A DNA stretch of 64,000 nucleotides from Caenorhabditis elegans (lineage: Eukaryota > Nematoda > Chromadorea > Rhabditida > Rhabditidae). Location of the stretch: NCBI RefSeq assembly GCF_000002985.6, contig NC_003284.9, positions 7,378,001 through 7,442,000 on the forward strand, written 5' to 3'. The notes under the pieces were generated by a model. It was given only the letters and a program-made list of their open reading frames with translations. It was not told the origin of the DNA and did no database searches. A program made the position numbers and the translations under genes. Positions 25,437-37,885 of the stretch are shown here, one piece after another. Each line of letters opens with the position of its first letter. Within the stretch, counting starts at the first letter, position 1.

Positions 25437-28400
25437 TTTTTAGTTCAATTTTCATTTCCAATAGTCGACTGATTTTGTCCTGATATGATTCATTCATCAT
25501 ATTTACTACAACAATTTTTTATTCTGTATTCCATTTTTTCTTGTCTCCGTTCGCCCCATACATAAATCAAATTCATTTCTTTCTTCTTTTTACTATAAAC
25601 ATTTTTCTCTCATTTTCTGAACCAGTGTCTATATTTTATGTTCAAGTTTCAGACTTTGTCGGTTTTTAATTTAAAAAATTGCTCAAAAATCCTCCGAAAA
25701 ATGACTAACGTGATGGTGAAATTGACAGCTGTTTGGCAGGAAATGTTTTACTTTTGGAAGAGTTTGCGGGTACCTGCCGAGAGGAGCAGGTATTCACATA
25801 AAATTTCATTGTAAAGTCGTATATCATGCCGGATGCCGGAACACTGACATTTTCCCCTACTCGAAATGTGCGTAGATGAAGGCGGGCAAGAAAAAGAACG
25901 AGAAGTTTGAAAACAACAACACCAATTTTTGATTCAATAGTGTGGTGTGTGTTGTGTATTTGTGCTGTTTAACAGAAAATAAACTAACAAAAATTGTTGG
26001 CTCTCATTTAATTATTTTATTGTGAAAATACTGCATCTAGAGGGCCTCAATGCATATTTTCTCTTAAGAATGAATCACTTCCGGTTAGTCTCTTGTTTTC
26101 AATATCCTCTGACCACCCAGAGTTGCTGTAAATTGAAATGATCAAACAAAAATTCCGAATTTTCCGATCGACGTTTTTTCAGGCACTTTATTTTGCAAGA
26201 AACATATTTAGATTTGAGTCAATTATTTCACACATCATAAAATAGTAACATTTTTCAAAAAAAGATTTATATGTATACGTCCAGAAGTTTTTTCAGACTA
26301 CAGTAAAAAGTGGCACTTAATCAATTTTTGGCACTTTTAATTTTGCAAGTGGATCAAAAAATGTTTTTACAGCTACTTTTTCAATTTATTCAGTAGACAT
26401 TTTTTGGAAGAAAGTGTTCAAACCATTGACGAGTAGGATAGCTTGAGTTTAAAAAATTTTAATTTTTTAAACAAAATACACGTTTACGCGGTAAAATTTA
26501 CCAAAAAATTTAACATATTTTTGGCAATTTTTATTTCCAGCAGTTGCGAGAACTTGCAATATTGCCGAAAATCAGAATGTTAAACGGCAATTGCCGCGCC
26601 CATGTTTCGGAACAGCAATAATGATGTAAGGTCCAGAAAAGGTTTTTTATATTTCGCTTTGTGCCATATTGCTTGCTGAAAAATAATTTTGGAGCACATT
26701 CGGACAAAATCCACACTGGCGCTATGTGAACCGATTCAAAAATGTTCATCAAGAATGTTATGGATTAATGATTCTGACAATTTCTCAAGTTGTTAATTTC
26801 ACATGGTAATCACCAATAAACCCATTAATGTTTTATTCGCAATGAGAATATACGCGCGGAGAAAAATTGAACCTTTTTTTTGTGTTGAATATGCGCTCTG
26901 TTTACTACAAAGTAAATAATGGCTAGACTTGAAAAGCGAAACGAGAGTCATTTTTCTTATGTTTTCGTTTCAAACTAAAAAACGTGAAAAAACGGTGCAG
27001 AGGAGCAAGTGGGATGTTTTAGACTGGGAAGTACACTAAGAAGCTTACCAAGAAAATGTTAAGTTTTAAAGGTTATATATATATTTTTTTTTGGTTAAAA
27101 AATTAGAATTGTTCTTGTTTCCTTTTTCCCTTTTCCTTACATTACAAAACTGCATTAGTAATTCAAAACACTTTAGTTAAGCTCATTCAAGTGTGAAAAC
27201 TTGCAATTTTCCAACAATTCCCGTATTCTACTTGTTTCCTTTTCCTCCGTGCTTGTTCGCATTTGCATTTCTTACCCAAAACGTCTCCATTTCCTTACTT
27301 GTCACAGTTTCTCGGTGCTAACTAAACGAAGATTAACAACCGAATGCCATGTGTTTCCCCCAGCCGAAATAACAACATCTGTGAATAGTGTGCGCGAGGT
27401 TCGAACATGCTCATTTGAACAAGAAAAAGAAGAAAACCACCACACTTGGTTAGTCAATTTAGCCTTTCCCTTCGTTTCCTCCGAAATTTTGTCTCCTCTC
27501 CAATTTATCCAGCTGGCTGGTGACCCGAGAGCTGGAGGGACACTTCTTGGGAATTTCATCGTCACTGCAATGTCTTTAATAAACACTACTTCTCAATTTA
27601 GTTTTGTTTGCTCTTCCGGGTCATCCAAGGTCACTTACTGATAAGACATCCATTTCTCTTTTCTGAAAGGGCCAAAAAACATCAGAGTGCTATTCCACTA
27701 TTATTGCTGTGTCACTCAAGGTCGGCTAGCTATCCACTAATGCAGAAATGTTTCTTTTTTTGTTAGATTCTACGGATTTTTGACTTCTGAGGGTGTGTAT
27801 GTCATTGTTCTCTTTTCTCGTGAACTAACATCACATTTTGTCCATTTTAGCTTTTTGTTTCAATAAAAAACATTGTTCAAGTTTAAAGTGTGGGAGCATC
27901 AGTTGGGAAATTGTAAGACCATATATATAGTAAGACTATATATATAGTGTCAAATATTGTTGTAAACATTTTTCACAAACTTTTGAAATGTTTTTATTTG
28001 CAATCAAAAAGTGGCGATTATTTTTCTATTCAGTTTTCGTCACTCAATTTTGGAAGTGGATCACACAAAATGTTTTTTATTACGAATTTACAAATTACAA
28101 CAATTCTGAATATGCTTCAAATGTTTCTATATACATAACGATGGTTCAAACAAACGACATTTTTAAACCTTTAGCAAAGGCACACATTTTTTCGCGGATT
28201 AGGATTTTCCAAAAACTTTGACTCAATTTTTTCAAAAATCTTTAGAAATGTTATAATGTTTTTTCAAACGGTATTAGGCCACAAACGGTATTAGGCCATT
28301 TATTGGGTGTGGTAGTAGTAGTCCATTTATGAGTTATGGATGAGTTGTGTTTACATTATGGTGACAGACTGGAAATTCCTAAAAAAAAATAAAGAAAAGT

Positions 28401-29455
28401 GTATGTAAGTTAATAATGACTTAGCAACGTTAAGAATATAGACATAAGCGTTTACATGTTGCCACAGACAACAATTTTAGCATTTCAAAGCATCAAAATG
28501 CCGTGTTTTGTTTGAGAATATTATAACGGTTTAGTTAACAATAATGAACACTTACCAAAGTCTGGAAAATCATGTGATCAAAATTATTAGGTTTAGTTTT
28601 GAACAGTAGAACTTTAATATTTAAATTTTGTTCAAAGACTGCATACTTTTCTTGAATTATGAAAAACTATATTCTCTTTGCAATGTACAACTTCACTTTC
28701 AGAAATGGTTCAAACTTCCAACGTAATATCCTTCTTCAACGTAATATCCTATATTCCTTCTTTACAACTTCGGGCACATGCTGCTGATTTTTTTTCAATT
28801 TTGAACTTCAGTTTGCATACTGTGGGTTCAGACTTTTTCAATAAAAATAATTTTTGGAAAGTCAGATTTACGTGCGTTTTGGCAGATCGTCATAAAATTA
28901 AATCTGATTTTACATTATCTTGTCTCTATTATTACTTGAATAACTGACCTATTCAAATGGGCTTTTTGTTTTTTACGAGTGTTTTCAACATTTTTAGTTA
29001 CTCATGTCTTCTGTTGCAAAAATTAACCTTATTATTATCTTTTCCTTTTTCCCACATACACAATTTGCGCATTCTACATCAGCTGACATGTTTTTTACGT
29101 GCGTGCATAGTAGACTCTTAAATATCTCGTTTTCATCAAAACTTTTCTTTACTGGACTTTATTTTTTTGTTACCTCTGGTGGCTAACACAACAAGTTCTC
29201 TGAAATTGAGAGAGAGAAACGGCGAACATTGAAAAAAAATTATGTGCACTGGAACAACTCGCTTACTTTTCTAACATACCCGAAAAGACAAAAGGGTGGA
29301 GTCAAAGGCTTGATAGTAAATCGCAGTACACCCCCAAACTGCCATCTTAATCTTCAACCGAGCTTCTTACCCAATTTTCTTTGCATCTCTTCATTTTTTT
29401 CCGTCTTGTTCATGGGAAATCTTCTTGATCTTCCGAATTCAAAGTTTATAGCGAG
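25437..29455. other. 4-kb intergenic region, no supported gene
   Basis: Mostly AT-rich. A GC-richer block at about 27200-27720 holds an open frame of 146 codons that lacks splice context and looks non-coding. It includes a nuclear-receptor-type half-site CAAGGTCA (27626-27633). An exact 17-bp tandem duplication is at 28265-28298. An AT palindrome occurs near 27920-27950. The stretch upstream of 29456 is pyrimidine-rich and may be the promoter and outron of the next gene. Confidence 0.45.
28265..28298. repeat. Exact 17-bp tandem duplication
   Basis: The unit CAAACGGTATTAGGCCA occurs twice back to back in non-coding DNA, with no sequence between copies. Confidence 0.9.
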
Positions 29456-30703
29456 ATGGCTCGAATGATCCGCAGTTTTCGCATCATATTGTGGTGCCTC
29501 TCGTTTATTTCTATTTGTCTCTACATCACAGCCGCAATGACCGAAAGTGAGAATACAAAAGTTACATGCGTCAATGAAAGTACAAACTTTTTCAGGTTCC
29601 ATCAACCATCGTATCATCCCACGTACACAGTGTTTGACGTGTAATCCTCATCAAGAGTTTCCATATCAGATTTTGAATCACGTATGTTTTAATCAAGTTG
29701 GTATCAATTATTCACAATAGTAAAAATGAGAACACTTTATACATGTTGTTATGACTTTCTGAGATATATTTTTTAATTCATGTTTAGAAAAGTCAAATTT
29801 TTTGAACAGAAAAGTTCCTTAATTTGCCTGCTTTGGCAGTATAAATCTCAGTTGTCTTTAGTTCAATGAACATATTTTTAACTTTAAAAAACGTGTACAC
29901 AGATAAGTCACTATGCCTCAATGAGCACTAGGGGCACATTGCGATTGAGGACTGTGCACATTGAGCACATTGCGTCCAGTTTCGTTGTTGCAGCATATGT
30001 ATTTAAATAAAGATAATTCTGTAATACAACGTCGATGATGAACACAAAATTAACTGCTTAAAATAATTCTCTACAATTTTTGACGATAAATATAAGACTT
30101 GTCAATGTAGAGCAGTCGGGGTGAAATACTAAAAAAAAAACATAAACGTATATAAAATATAACCATTAAACAATTTTTTCAGCTCTCCCAAATTTCATTT
30201 TTCACCAAAATCAATTTTGCCGTGGATTTGTGCATTTTTGTCATCACCACTTTCAATTTGTAAGCTCTATTAGCAATCATGAGAAACAAAATATGAATTC
30301 CAGAGTCAAAGATAATCAAAGTGGAGCTGGCGACTTCCTCATTTCCATTGGCGTTTTCTGCAAAATCTATCTTATCCCGTACATGCTCTACAACTTCTTT
30401 TCTGGAGCCCACAGTCCTGCACACAATATCTCCTATCTCCTGAACAACGAGGTGTGTGGAACTCTTGGAAACTGCCTGAATGGAAACGTCGCTCGTATCA
30501 TGTACAGCTGCATTTCGGTCACTATTATTATGATGCTTGCGTTTCCGGCTCTCATCGCTTCTTGGGGTGTCATGTACATCATCTTCGTTCGGTATTTTGA
30601 TCAACCGTTGCCAATGGTCACTGAGCAACTTGACGATCTTCCCGCTTACAGCGTACTGTTCCCAGATTCTCAACAGCTATTGAAAAAAGAAGATGAATGC
30701 TAA
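29456..30703 (+). CDS. Four-TM membrane protein, family member E
   Basis: Four exons (29456-29546, 29596-29681, 30183-30259, 30304-30703) encode 217 residues. Helix 1 (about residues 8-28) is followed by a phase-1 intron. The loop has IPRTQCLTCNP (C-x2-C). A phase-0 intron precedes helix 2 and a phase-2 intron follows it. The last exon encodes helix 3, a loop with VCGTLGNC (C-x5-C, close in form to member C), helix 4 and a short tail with LPAYS, a possible degenerate PY-type motif. The 501-bp intron 2 (29682-30182) is AT-rich with no gene seen. AATAAA lies at 30762. The gene structure is the same 1-0-2 phase pattern as members C, F, G and H. Function unknown. Confidence 0.85.
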
Positions 30704-32249
30704 AAATTGTTCAAACAAAAAGAAAACTTGTATAATTTGACATGTTCAAAATTCCAGTTGAAATAAATTATATACCATAAGAGTTCATAAAAATTGTAAT
30801 ACAAAAATATATATCAAGTAAATGTTATTAATTAAAGGTTTGTCACTCACGTAAACTTGAGATAATGTTTTTTTCAAGTCCTTATTGAAATAAGACTAAA
30901 ACCTTATCAATTTTGAACTAAGTTACCGCATCTTTTTGACTGTAAACGAAATAATATAAAAACTTATTGACAAGTTTCACTTTTCTAAAAGTTTTTATAA
31001 ACAAATTCCTCTCTGGCACATTTAATTTAGCTCATGATTTTGAAGCTCAGAACATTGATGAACATATTTTGAAAAATATTGCTTACGTATAATAAAAACA
31101 ACTTATTGTGGTACCGTTTTCATTGTGTCTTGTCTCAGGAAAAAAAAACTAACATTTTGAATTTAGTCCGATAAAGCACAGGTCAAAGGAACAGTTGTTT
31201 GTACGATGATAGAAAGAAAATTCTACATTAACTAGATGCAGCAGAGTATCATTAAACGCATTTTCGCTTTCTTTATAGATGCTAACACTCCGAGATTCGG
31301 GAAATCCTATCCGTTTAGGTACGGGTTTTAAATGATTTCTGCTAGCTGCTTGCACTCGGGTTCAAAATTGTTTCTAATATCTAATAATTTTGTACATGAG
31401 TTCTGTTAGTTTTTATTTTGTGTTTTCCCTGTTTGGATTTTTCTTAGATACTTTTTTGTCATTATATGGTAATGGCAATGTTATGAAAATTAGCCATGTC
31501 AAGCAAAGTTTTTATTGTTTAGTTTTCGGTAACCGTGAAGACAAAAACAAAACTGAAAAAAAAGTATGTGGTGCTTTTTTTAGGCCGGTCTATTGGCAGT
31601 TATTTTTGAAATAAATTTATTTCTAATTCATTTGTTCAAATCAAACTATTACAAAATTTTGCTCTTCCTGGTTAGAAATGATTAAATCAGTTACGTTTAG
31701 ATTTTTTCCTATTCTTTGTAAAAAAAAAACGTCAAACACACTATACAAATTATTGAACTATGTAAAAATGCTGGCTCTCATTTATTGAAAACTTTTACAA
31801 TGTTACAATGCAATTTACTTTTTTTCTACGTTTAGTTCCACTCCACACGACAATATCTATACACGTTCCTTCTGCCTGTTTCGACTCCACCTCTTCTTCT
31901 TCAAAACGCCCTTTTCCTATTTCTATTCGAGCATCTAATGTAGTCGACAATCTTTATTCAACCAACCCCTATTACCAAAAAAAAAGAAAAAGGGGAACAT
32001 CATTCCTAGTTCGATTCGCGTTTTTATACCATTCAATTTAGATGAGTGGCTTTATGTGAAGCAAATTTCCTTAGACTATTTCAAAAAAGTTTCGTTTATT
32101 TTTCAAAGTTTCGAGCCAGCAGTTCAAGTATTTTCACATCATTCTGTTTTTTACAATTTAATTTTACTAATCAGTTATTAATTAATACAATCAACATATC
32201 TGTTTCATTGTTTCAGAAGGATCAGTGTCACAGATTTTTGTCATTCAGA
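30704..32249. other. Intergenic region, no supported gene
   Basis: AT-rich DNA with the 3' UTR of the preceding gene at its left edge. Open frames here have low-complexity composition and no splice context. A CATTCAG acceptor ends 3 bp upstream of the next start codon and is a likely trans-splice site. Confidence 0.45.
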
Positions 32250-34749
32250 ATGATGATGAGTCCAGTTGTGAGTTTGTGTTATTAATAGTTGTTTGTAACA
32301 TGTTGTTTCAGTTCCGGCCTCGCCAACGGAAGGATAAGCATAAAATTTTGGAGAAAATTCATTTTGATTTTTACCGTTATATTATCTGTCTAGCAATTCT
32401 TGCATTCACTCTTCTACCCTTGTTTTTAAGTTGGGGCGCTTTGGAACTTGAAGGTGAGATATTTACATTTTAAAAAGTTAAGAAAATATCCTACAGAGAG
32501 ATTTAACGAAGAGATGTGAAACCGTGCATGGTGTAAATTTGAAAAGAGCACGTGTTTTTTTTCGCTCTGCATTTTTCAAACAAGTCTTTGAAACTAAAAA
32601 CACGCTTGGAACATACATTTGTGATTTAGATCTCGTGAAAATTTATATAAATGCTACATAATTTAATTGCAGTCCGGTGAATTCCCTCAGCCAATCTACA
32701 AAACTGGCCATTCCGATAGGATAAACTACCTCTTTTGGAAAAAATAAAAGAAAAAGTATAGAAAATATTTGACTGGTTCAAAAATAAAGTTTATTTTCAA
32801 TGAATAAATTGAAAAAAAAATACAGAAGCTGGTTATCAATTTTCAAATGTAAAAAAAGTATCACGCAGTTTTTGTAAATTTTATGAACTTTTTGTAAATT
32901 AAAATAAATGGTACGAACAATACTGTTCTCTCTTTATTTTTTAATTATCTTTCATTCAAAAATCGGAATATCATACAGAAATAAACAGTTTTAAAAATTT
33001 GCCGAAAAAATTCGCCGCATGCCAAGCATGCCAGCTCCAATGAAATAAAGGATAAATAGGCAAAAAAAACGTGATAATCAAACAATCGTTAAAAACTCCG
33101 ACACACTGACATTTTTTAGAATTTTTTTTGAAAAACTTCGATTTTCCCATTGTTTTCATACTTCAACCTTTTTTACAGGTTTTGCAAATACTAACTATGA
33201 TGCTGAGCCAAAGTATGGAACGGATATAACCTGCTTTTTCACGACTAGAGATGATCGTACAACGCGTGATGACATGTGTGCTAAAATTCTGAAAGTACCT
33301 ATTCTAGTCGTATTCATATGATTTGTCTTGTAGAATCAACTTCATCGAAATGTGGTCTACTACGGTATCCGAATTGATTGTATCTTGAGCTCTCCTCTTA
33401 TCCTGATATCATTCTGGCTGTTGTGAGTTTTCTGTAGTTCTACCTACAATTAATTGAACTTATATTTTTTCGCTGCATACACGTTGTAGTTTGCGGTTTT
33501 TGCAGCTTCCAAGAGTCATTCGGAAAATATGTGCTTTACGCTGCGCATTTCTGCGCCTGGACCAAATTCATCAGCATCACTGCCGTGTTGACATGTGTCC
33601 TGATTGATGAACCGTGTAAGAAAAGAGAAAAAGAAGGAAATTATACAATGAGTGAGAAGAAGGGGGAAAAGGGCAATGATTTCCCAAGTTGACCAAAATC
33701 CGAAAAAGACCTTTTCATGTTGCTACAAAAGATCAGCATAGATACATTTTGATTTCTATCCGGAAATGCCATGTAGTTCAAACTACATTATGTTAATCGT
33801 TGAAATCAGAGAAACAACGTTAAATAGATTTTTTTTGAAGTTTGGAAATGGTGACTGAGAAATACACATAGGAACTTTGAAAGTATCACTTACCGCTTAA
33901 AAGAGAATATTTCAGCTCTTCGTTGGGCTTGTTAAAACAAAATCTACGTAATTTGAATCAGAAAAAACATTTCAAAGTAAGCCTTTTTACGTTCAGCGTC
34001 AAGTTCAGCGTCAGAAGATCATATTGAGCTCGAAAAAACCATTTTCGAAGTCATTTTTCGCTAGAACAACTAGTTGAAGACACGCAGAAATGCGTTTTTT
34101 TCCGTGTGAATTTTGTAGTTTTTTTTCGGTTTTGGGATGAAAATTCAACGAGCTTTTTAATGCACGCTTGTTTTTCAAAAAATCTGACATTTTTGACACA
34201 ACCATGACAATTAATACTGAAACTTTCCCATGATTTTTGTCAGCAGTTCAATTTTACAGTTGAGATGAACATCATATTTAAACATTGACAGTCTTCGAGC
34301 ATTCAAGAATGCTCTACATTTTTCAAAGGTTCCCAATGTTTTGAAGATTGGACACCTTTCACAACTTCGACTTTAAACCTGGAACATGTTATAGTGTTTT
34401 ATAGCGATAACTTTTTATTTCAGCATTCATGAGAGAAACGTTTGAAAAATCGCAATTTGGCTCCTACGAATCAAAACTTCTCTACTCATTCACCATGGTG
34501 TCCCTGTCTGCTTTTTTTGACATCTGTCTTGTTATTGCTCTCGTCATTGTAAACTATCTGCCGGACACCCCAGTATCCAAGTATCGTGTTGGCCCACCAC
34601 AACCAGCTGAATACATGAGCGTTTTGGCAAATGTCAAGCAAGTTGTCGCAAAAAGCAGAAATGCAAGCAGAGTATCTGTTGTTGAAGCTTTCCCAATAGG
34701 CGACCTCATCTCAAAAGAAACTTTTGCAGGAAAATCGAATCCTGTATAA
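32250..34749 (+). CDS. Four-TM membrane protein, family member F
   Basis: Six exons (32250-32267, 32312-32453, 33179-33294, 33334-33422, 33506-33615, 34424-34749) encode 266 residues. The start lies in a tiny exon with three consecutive in-frame ATG codons next to a probable trans-splice acceptor. A basic N-terminal stretch (FRPRQRKDKHK) precedes helix 1 (about residues 24-48), which ends ALELE and is followed by a phase-1 intron. Loop 1 has two Cys 15 residues apart. A phase-0 intron precedes helix 2 and a phase-2 intron ends it, as in members C, E, G and H. Helices 3 and 4 follow, then a tail of about 70 residues starting GPPQPAEYMS. Two large introns (725 and 808 bp) hold no recognised gene. 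The N-terminal extension before helix 1 is the unusual feature. Function unknown. Confidence 0.85.
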
Positions 34750-35668
34750 ATCATCGACACTTTCAGATAGTCATTTTTGGTGGACTGTCACTTGTGGGGC
34801 TTTTGCTTCTAATCACATAGATTTATGATACTGAACAAACAAATTACGAAAAAATTGTAAGAATAGTTTGAGAACGTCGTATGTAAATTTGTTTGTAAAA
34901 ATGAGCCGCAGATTCGAATGTCGGTTTTTTCGAATGTTTTAAAATCAAATTTGACAATTTTATTGTGATAATCTAAGAATAATAAGTGACCTTAAAAAAT
35001 ATCACATTAGACTCTCTTTTTTTCATTCGCAAGCACAATATGCAAAAATTTGAAGAGAAGACAATTTTTAGTTATTCTGAATCAGGTACAAATATGGAAT
35101 CATAAGGAAATAATTTATTGATTTACTACATACTCCTCACCAAAAGCAAATTGCCTGCAAGTGATAGACCATGTACTTCTCTCTTTTATTATTTTTTCTC
35201 GGTTTGTATAATTAATGTCCTAAAAATGGTTTGTAGAAAATCATATTATATTTCATTATTTCATATACTATCAATATGCTTTAACATCTCGTTATTCATA
35301 AGTCTTTGCCACTACCCCCCCCCCCCCAAACACAATTTAAAAATACTAATAATAAATGTGACCTGTTAATATTTATGTTTATATTATTATTTCCGAGAAC
35401 AAAAATATACTCGATTTTTTACAATTTCGGGTGATCATTAATTCTGTCATGCAAAACTTTAAGCTTGAAATAACTTAGCCAGGGCAAAAAAATGATGTTA
35501 AAGAATTGCTCTGGCATCCATTGAGTAAATCTTGAAACAACAATAAAAATCCCTCAAAATGTTTTGCATGACTAGTAGATACTAGGTTGATACGCAGAAC
35601 AGAGATTCAGTTAAGGAGTATGCTGGTTTAGATATTTACAAGAATTATGTTCAACAAAAAGTGAAAAA
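34750..35668. other. Region between convergent genes, with a C13 tract
   Basis: Holds the 3' ends of the plus gene on the left and the minus gene on the right. The notable element is an uninterrupted run of 13 C (35315-35327), that is, G13 on the minus strand. No gene was recognised. Confidence 0.6.
35315..35327. repeat. Mononucleotide C13/G13 tract
   Basis: Thirteen consecutive C on plus in AT-rich DNA. Long G tracts of this kind are known in C. elegans to be unstable without the DOG-1/FANCJ helicase, because the G-rich strand can form a quadruplex. Confidence 0.95.
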
Positions 35669-37493
35669 TCAATAAGACACAAGTTGTGCGGCGATGTCAT
35701 CCCATTTCGCCCAGATTTCATCTTTGTGCAAGTCGTCGTATTTCTTGACAATTTTAACGCCTAGGATCAGGAATGTGAGCATCGTGAAGAAAGTGATAGT
35801 GCCCGATGCAAGAAGAAGAATGAAGGCAGCTGCGACGTTGGCATTCTCGTCTTCCCAGCAGAGATGGTGACCGCATGTTCCCATTATGATGTTGTGAACT
35901 GTGTTGATGTAATAGTCTACAAAATAAAAATTTTCATAAACTGCTTGTGAAGCGAGAAGCTTCTGCATACCAGTGTTAGTAACAATTAGAAGAATCGAAC
36001 TGTTGATGAAGATGTTTTTGAAGATGGTGATAAGCAGGAAGGCGAAGAGAATGCGGCTGTTCAAAATTTGAACTGATCTGTAATTCCGTAAATGATTTCT
36101 TGAAAAAAATTGTTTTTAACCAACGTGATGACAACTCCAATAGTGAATGAAACACATGACAAAGTTAGATCAACGCCGGCTGTGATTTGAACGAAGTCAC
36201 GAATAGTTTTGGACTGGAATTAGTTTTCGGAATTGTTGACATACCGGTGCTCATACTCACGGTGTAGACAGTTTGACAATCAAATGAGTGAGACATCATG
36301 CAGATTGAAGGGTTGAGAATAGTCCCGGTAATTGCGTGCTCTTAAATGTTTGTTTTAAAAAGGGGGGTCGGAAATATGTAGCTTTTTTGCTGTACGCTAA
36401 AAAGTTTTAAATAATTTTTTAAACTCATTTGCAGCTGTTGTATTTCACGTTTCAACACTTCAAACCGCTATTTCACTATCTTATGTTGTACCGTATTTCC
36501 TCTATTAAAAAGGCATGCAAAACTAATTTTCGGGAACCTAATTTGATGCAAAACAAATGGAGGTGCAAAACTAATAGAGGGTGCAAAACTAATTTTCGAA
36601 CAGGTTTTTTCCTCGTGTTTTCCTTTAAGTTCTGGCATAATATCATCAATTTCAATAACAAATTATGAACCAAAATGGACGAATTTTGCGACTGATACGC
36701 AAAAATTGTCCAAGTTGTACTCATATGTTGCCAATTTTGACTTGTCTGTAAGAGTTTTCCTAATTTGTAGAACGATTTTATAATGCAAATTTTGAATTCC
36801 TAAAAATAGGGAACAAATGAAGGGGTGCAAAACTAATAGAGGGGCCTTACTAATAGAGGAAATACGGTATATAAACTGTGAAACATCAAAAAGTACCAAC
36901 TACAAAACAATAGCAAAAAAAAAAACAAATTTCTTGGCAGGGGAAATATGTGTACATATCAGTGCTGTGCGGCTCTTGAAAAAAGTCGGCTCTCGGCTCG
37001 CGCCGAGAGTTGAGAGCCGCACAGCACTGGTACATATATGAATTTAATTTCATTGAACAGTTGAAATAAAAGCTGTCAAAACTAAATAGTTGAGTGCCGT
37101 ACTAATAAACGTGTATATTTTTAATTAATCTATAAATGTAGTTTTTTTTCATCTTTTGGAACGTTTATTAATATCCTTTTGAATTTGCAGATAAAAATTG
37201 AGATTTGAAAGCCCAACTGAAAATTCAAAAACCACAACTATCTAAAATTGTAAAACGGCAATTTATCGAGCTTGCCATTTGACAGAAGCGTTTTGGACTA
37301 CTGCCAAATTCATTCGACGATACAAACACTTTCTGTCTACCCCCAATTGAAATCTTTATAAGCTTAAAAATAAATTTCACTTACTATCAATAATGAAGGC
37401 CATAGCGGTGGATATCAAAGAGATGAAAGTGAGAGTTGTGAAAATTACCAAGAACCATTTTTCGGGCTTTGATAGAAACATTGATTCTACCAT
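35669..37493 (-). CDS. Four-TM membrane protein, family member G
   Basis: Five exons on the minus strand (37385-37493, 36261-36340, 36125-36213, 35971-36077, 35669-35916) encode 210 residues. Helix 1 ends AMAFIID and is followed by a phase-1 intron of 1044 bp. Loop 1 has a C-x7-C pair (CMMSHSFDC). A phase-0 intron precedes helix 2. Keeping the frame needs a donor reading AC|GTTGGT, an unusual but GT-starting site that yields the family's phase-2 intron after helix 2. Helix 3, a loop with TCGHHLC and helix 4 follow, then a short charged tail. A 54-bp intron (35917-35970) is in frame and could be missed by simple ORF finding. The large first intron hosts two small transposable elements (36489-36869 and 36960-37029). 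Function unknown. Confidence 0.82.
36489..36869. mobile_element. TA-flanked MITE with perfect 19-bp inverted ends
   Basis: The left end TACCGTATTTCCTCTATTA (36489-36507) is exactly the reverse complement of 36851-36869. With two mismatches the match extends to 26 bp. The outer TA on each side fits a Tc1/mariner-type target duplication. The motif TGCAAAACTAAT recurs at least three times inside, twice followed by AGAGGG. There is no coding capacity. It lies in intron 1 of the minus-strand gene. Confidence 0.85.
36960..37029. mobile_element. 70-bp hAT-type foldback MITE
   Basis: The element starts CAGTGCTGTGCGGCTCT and ends with its exact reverse complement (17 bp each side). A second internal palindrome (CTCGGC/GCCGAG) lets nearly the whole element fold back. 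It is flanked by identical 8-bp direct repeats GTACATAT (36952-36959 and 37030-37037), the duplication size made by hAT transposases. The terminus matches that of the nearby full hAT element (CAGGGGTGTGCGG) at 11 of 13 positions. It lies in intron 1 of the minus-strand gene. Confidence 0.9.
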
Positions 37494-37885
37494 TTGCAGG
37501 GTGTTAATTGTTGGCTGTTCCTGAAGATTTCAGATTCATACCGAAGTTATTTGGGTCATCCAAATCATTGCACAAACCACTTATCACTGTTGTTTTAAAA
37601 TACCTTTACAATTTTTTTCACAGGGTGGTAGACCCGAAAATGAATTGGAACATAAAGTTACTCTTTCATCGAGATTTTAGTAGATTTAATAGATTTCATT
37701 TTAATGAATTTTAAGTTTTTTCTCCAAAAACGGGGATGTGTGTAGCGGGGGAAAATTAAAATACACTGAACGCTTTGAAAATGGAAAGAAAATGCACAAA
37801 GGGTGAGAAATAAAGCAACCACAATATCCCGAAAATTGATGGGCAAAAAGCGAATGAGTGGAAGAGCAATGGAGAAGCTCGGAAT
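37494..37885. other. Short intergenic gap before the hAT element
   Basis: Upstream region of the minus-strand four-TM gene. It ends with the left copy of the hAT target duplication CTCGGAAT (37878-37885). Nothing else was recognised. Confidence 0.5.

Noticed and set aside
25771-25792. Short hairpin TACCTGC/GCAGGTA
   Set aside because: Only a 7-bp stem with an 8-nt loop and no following T-run or conserved context, so no RNA gene is supported.
27201-27641. Open frame of 146 codons in the 4-kb gap
   Set aside because: No splice context, no domain and a comparable open frame on the opposite strand. It looks like GC-richer non-coding DNA.
30179-30673. 164-codon open frame on the minus strand
   Set aside because: It is the antisense of the last exons of the 29.5-kb gene, whose plus-strand model has good splice sites and topology.
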